From: CAYVFC01 sp964450715
GTDB lineage: Bacteria > Myxococcota_A > Polyangia > Polyangiales > JAFGIB01
Assembly (NCBI GenBank): GCA_964450715.1
Contig: CAYVFC010000086.1
Location: forward strand, 1-34,705
Reading direction: 5' to 3'
Length of the DNA: 34,705 bases
In this document: positions 31,814 to 34,705 of the stretch, piece by piece
Numbering within the stretch: position 1 is the first letter of the stretch
Layout: each line of letters starts with the position of its first letter
Made by a program: the position numbers and the translations under genes
Notes under the pieces: model-generated
Told to the model about the DNA's origin: nothing
Databases searched by the model: none
What the model saw: only the letters and a program-made list of their open reading frames with translations

Positions 31814-34705
31814 TCAATTGACCGCCACCCGGCCGTAGCCGCCGCCTCCGCCGCCTCCGCCGTTGGCCGAGTCGGTCTCACCGTTGCCTCCGTTCTGTGC
31901 CGGACTGGTGGAACCGGTACCGCCGTCGGCGTTGCTGCCGCTGCGACCGCCGTTACCGCCGTTAGCGGTGACCGTACCACCGACGGCGATCGCGTCGCCC
32001 TCCAGTAGAATCGCTCCGCCGCTGCCGCCACCGGCACCGCCGGATTCGTTACCGCAGCTGCCGGCGGCGCCCGCGGCGCCGTTCGCGCGAGCCGCACCGG
32101 AGACGGTGACGGTTCCGGTCGCCGATATCTGCACCGCGCCGCCGCCGGCACCGCCGACCGCGTCAACGCCGTCTCCTCCGCCGTTGCCGCCCGGGCATCC
32201 GCCGTAGAGCGGTACGATGGCCGCGTTTCCGCGTACCACCCCGCCCGTACCGTAGGAACCGCCGCCGCCCGAGCCGCCCCTGCCCCCGGTCGTGCCGAAC
32301 GCGCCACCGCCTCCGCCGCCGGCGCCGGCGGTGCAGTCCCCGCCCGATGCGTCGACGCCCTCGCTCGCGCCGCAGCTCCAGTTGCCGCCCGCTCCCGGTA
32401 CGGTGCCGCTGGCGCTGGCGTCGATCGTGCCTTCCACGGTCGCGTCGCCGAACACGGCCAGGATCACCGGACGATCGCCCCGCAGTCGTAACGTGGACCC
32501 CGAAGCCACGGTCACTCCGCGCAGGGGCAGGATCACCACGTCCGGGCCGCCCGACTGCGAGCGGACCACCGGGGTGGGCTGGGCCTGGCCGGCGCACCAG
32601 TTGGAAAAGGTCAGCGCGGCCGAATCAAAGGTCGTGGTGCCGCAGTCCAGGGTGACCGGACAGCCGTTCTCCGAAAGCCCCGCGGGATCGAAGTTGCTCG
32701 GCGTATACCCGAAGCTCGGCATGGCCGTCAGTTCGTGCTCGCAGCCGTTGGCCACCTGCCCGTCGCAATCCTGGTGGGTTCCCGCGCAATCTTCGATCTG
32801 GCAGCTCCTGGTCTCGCAGGTGGCGCTGGCGTTGGGCAGCGGGCCGCAGGCGACCCCGCAGGCGTCGCAGTCGCTCAGGGTATCGAGCGGCGTCTCGCAG
32901 CCGTTCCCCAGGTCGGTGTCGCAGTCGTCGTGGCTCGAGGCGCAGGTGAGCGCGCAGCTGCCCCCGTCGCACCACGGCGTGGCGTTGTCGTAAGGGCCGC
33001 AGCTGTTCGGACAGCTGCCGCAGTGGTCCACCTCCGCATTCAGATCCGCCTCGCAGCCGTCGCTCAACGCGTCGTTGCAGTTGCCGCGGTCCTCGTGGCA
33101 GGTGAGCGCGCAGCTGCCCCCGTCGCAAAACGGATCGGCGTAGTCGTAGGGGCCGCAGCTGTTCGGGCAGCTGCCGCAGTGGGCAACATCCGTATTCAGG
33201 TCGACCTCGCAGCCGTCGCTCAGAGCGTCGTTGCAGTTGCCGCTGTCCTCGTCGCAGGAAAGCGCGCACGCTCCCCCGTCGCAGATCGGCGTGGCGCTGT
33301 CATAGGGGCCGCAGACGGTGGGGCAGGCGCCGCAGTGGTCAGAGTCGGTTTGCAGGTCGATCTCGCACCCGTCGCTCAGAGCGTCGTTGCAGTCCTCGAA
33401 CCCGCCCGTGCAGGTCAGGTCGCAGCTGCCGTCGTTGCAGAAGGCGTCCGCGTTGTCGTAGGGACCGCAGCCGGCGCCGCAGGCGCTGCAGTTGCTCACG
33501 TCGCTCTGGAGATGGCTCTCACAGCCATCGCCCAGGATTCCGTTGCAGTCATCGTAGTCGGTGTGGCAGGAGAGCTCGCAACCGTCGACTCCGCAGAGCG
33601 CGTCCGCGTGGTCGTAGGGGCCGCAACGGTTGCCGCACCCCTGGCAGTTGTCGGTGTCGGTAGCCAGCTCCGCCTCGCAGCCGTTGTAGGCCTGCCCGTC
33701 GCAATCCTCGAAGCCCTCGTCACAGCTCTCCACCTCGCAGCTGCCCGTCCAGCAGCTGGCGGTGGCGTTGTCCAAGGCGCAGGGCACACCGCACATCACG
33801 CAATCATCCAGGGTATTCAGCGGCGTCTCGCAGGTGGTGTTGTCCCCGTCGCAGTCGGCCAGCCCCGCGCCGCAAGTCATCGAGGTGCAGACCCCCCCGG
33901 CGCAGGAGCTCGACCCGCAGGGCACCCCGCAGGCGCCGCAGTCGTCCAGCGTGTTCAGAGCCGTCTCGCAGCCGTCCGAGTCGCTGTCGTTGCAGTCGTC
34001 GTACCCGCTCTTGCACTGCACCAGCTCGCAGAGGCCGCTCGCGCAGCTGGCCCAAGCATTATCAAAGGCGCACGGTATGCCGCAATCGCCGCAGTCGCTC
34101 AGGGTATCGAGCGGCGTCTCGCAGCCGTTGGTGCTGTCCCCGTCGCAATCTCCAAACCACTGCAGGTCGCAGCTGGCCACGCAGAACCCCTGCTCGCAGG
34201 TGGCGCCGATACAGGTCCTGCCGCAGGCGCCGCAGTCGTCCAGCGTGTTCAGAGCCGTCTCGCAGCCGTTGCTCGCGTCCTGGTCGCAGTTATCGAATCC
34301 AGTGTCGCATTGCTCGATAACGCAGGCGCCCCTATCGCAGGAGACGTCTGTCGCACGCTGCAGTGCCGCACAGTCGTTGTCGCAGGCTCCGCAGCGATCC
34401 GTCGTATCGAGCGGGGTCTCACAGCCATTGGCGACCTCGCCGTCGCAGTCGCCATACCGGGTTGCGCAGCTGTCTATCGCGCACGCGCCCTCGACACAGA
34501 TGGCAAGCGCGTGGTCGAGCGCGCAGGATGCGCTCGCTTCCGCCTCGTCGGTCTCCCCATCGCAGTCGTTGTCCTCCCCGTCGCACACCTCGCTCGCCGA
34601 TCCGCACTCGCCGCCGTTCGGGCTCGCCCCGTCGGCGACCGCTCCGTCGCCGGCCGCCGGATCCTCGCCGCCGCTGCCACCGCTCGCGCCGGCGCCGCCC
34701 TCGCC
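31814..34705 (-). CDS. MopE-like Cys-rich repeat surface protein (5'-partial)
   Basis: The 3' part of a very large gene. The frame is open to the end of the window with no stop, so the true start lies outside; the GTG at 34588 is internal. Residues before it are a Gly/Ala/Ser/Asp-rich linker. Then comes a Cys-rich array: a CDGEDNDCDGE motif like those of MopE-type metal-binding surface proteins, followed by about fifteen repeats of about 40-52 aa built on NGCETPLDTLSDCGACG and CGPYDNADPFCDGGSCALTC. The last 300 residues are a Gly-rich beta-helix-like domain (ILAVFGDATVEGTIDASASG, AGGAVQISATGTVTVSGAARA). Likely secreted or on the cell surface, with many disulfides. Ligand unknown. Confidence 0.9.
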   Translation of the reverse strand, partial: GEGGAGASGGSGGEDPAAGDGAVADGASPNGGECGSASEVCDGEDNDCDGETDEAEASASCALDHALAICVEGACAIDSCATRYGDCDGEVANGCETPLDTTDRCGACDNDCAALQRATDVSCDRGACVIEQCDTGFDNCDQDASNGCETALNTLDDCGACGRTCIGATCEQGFCVASCDLQWFGDCDGDSTNGCETPLDTLSDCGDCGIPCAFDNAWASCASGLCELVQCKSGYDDCNDSDSDGCETALNTLDDCGACGVPCGSSSCAGGVCTSMTCGAGLADCDGDNTTCETPLNTLDDCVMCGVPCALDNATASCWTGSCEVESCDEGFEDCDGQAYNGCEAELATDTDNCQGCGNRCGPYDHADALCGVDGCELSCHTDYDDCNGILGDGCESHLQSDVSNCSACGAGCGPYDNADAFCNDGSCDLTCTGGFEDCNDALSDGCEIDLQTDSDHCGACPTVCGPYDSATPICDGGACALSCDEDSGNCNDALSDGCEVDLNTDVAHCGSCPNSCGPYDYADPFCDGGSCALTCHEDRGNCNDALSDGCEADLNAEVDHCGSCPNSCGPYDNATPWCDGGSCALTCASSHDDCDTDLGNGCETPLDTLSDCDACGVACGPLPNASATCETRSCQIEDCAGTHQDCDGQVANGCEHELTAMPSFGYTPSNFDPAGLSENGCPVTLDCGTTTFDSAALTFSNWCAGQAQPTPVVRSQSGGPDVVILPLRGVTVASGSTLRLRGDRPVILAVFGDATVEGTIDASASGTVPGAGGNWSCGASEGVDASGGDCTAGAGGGGGGAFGTTGGRGGSGGGGSYGTGGVVRGNAAIVPLYGGCPGGNGGGDGVDAVGGAGGGAVQISATGTVTVSGAARANGAAGAAGSCGNESGGAGGGSGGAILLEGDAIAVGGTVTANGGNGGRSGSNADGGTGSTSPAQNGGNGETDSANGGGGGGGGYGRVAVN
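32945..33256 (-). repeat. 156-bp internal repeats within the MopE-like gene
   Basis: Two neighbouring units in register at 32945 and 33101 (start of GGTGAGCGCGCAGCTGCCCC in both) are nearly identical at the DNA level and encode the 52-aa module CGPYDxAxPxCDGGSCALTC...SDGCExDLN. The adjacent modules diverge more, so this pair is the most recent duplication. Confidence 0.8.

Overview
The window looks like chromosomal DNA of a high-GC, Gram-negative bacterium of the Myxococcota / former Deltaproteobacteria type, probably uncultured. The signs are a huge Cys-rich MopE-like repeat protein with a Gly-rich end, a lipoprotein with a long Gly/Ser/Thr/Pro linker, a zinc-ribbon/ATPase/TPR protein, a REC protein with a Pro/Ala linker and a WEVVPDLAE-type end, and a sigma-54 (NtrC-type) regulator. 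I saw no rRNA, tRNA, CRISPR array, transposase or phage gene.

Layout. 1-371: identical 77-bp tandem repeats ending about 20 bp after an NtrC-type regulator gene. 384-4715 (minus): orphan oligopeptide-type binding protein, HD phosphohydrolase and sigma-54 regulator in one direction. 4707-6194 (plus): a PBP4-type D-Ala-D-Ala carboxypeptidase whose start overlaps the start of the binding-protein gene. 6535-7581: Cys-rich lipoprotein, followed by a cluster of nested intergenic repeats. 7732-9102 (minus): RpoD-like sigma factor, divergent from a secreted HEAT-repeat protein (9394-11901). 12356-13033: small lipoprotein with a recognisable promoter and a 5' hairpin. 13044-18678 (minus): a tightly coupled four-gene operon for a GldA/GldF/GldG-like ABC transporter plus a DUF4340 protein. 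19005-20072: polysaccharide deacetylase. 20223-23090: zinc ribbon + STAND-like ATPase + TPR protein. 23379-24014 (minus): TrmB. 24305-25126: REC protein. 25298-28111: valyl-tRNA synthetase. 28223-29455: DUF4185-like lipoprotein that overlaps tail-to-tail with an O6-alkylguanine-DNA methyltransferase (29329-29976, minus). 30049-31206: GT21-type glycosyltransferase. 31248-31811: small unknown protein. 31814-34705 (minus): 3' part of the MopE-like gene, which runs off the window.

How the genes fit together. Many encode cell-envelope functions: a PBP4-type peptidase, a deacetylase, a lipid-type glycosyltransferase, the ABC/auxiliary operon, four lipoproteins and the surface protein. Housekeeping genes (valS, trmB, ogt, a sigma factor) sit between them. 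The only clearly co-transcribed unit is the ABC/DUF4340 operon, where stop and start codons overlap or nearly touch.

The most unusual content is non-coding. A 173-bp element with 22-bp terminal inverted repeats lies between the ABC operon and the deacetylase. A long-stem hairpin element has split off a 35-bp duplicate of the 3' end of the TPR gene, stop codon included. The 77-bp array is perfectly conserved. A dispersed-type inverted repeat supplies the Shine-Dalgarno sequence of the gene after valS. I did not find a clear new multi-gene system; the ABC/DUF4340 operon and the two structured elements are the best candidates for further work.
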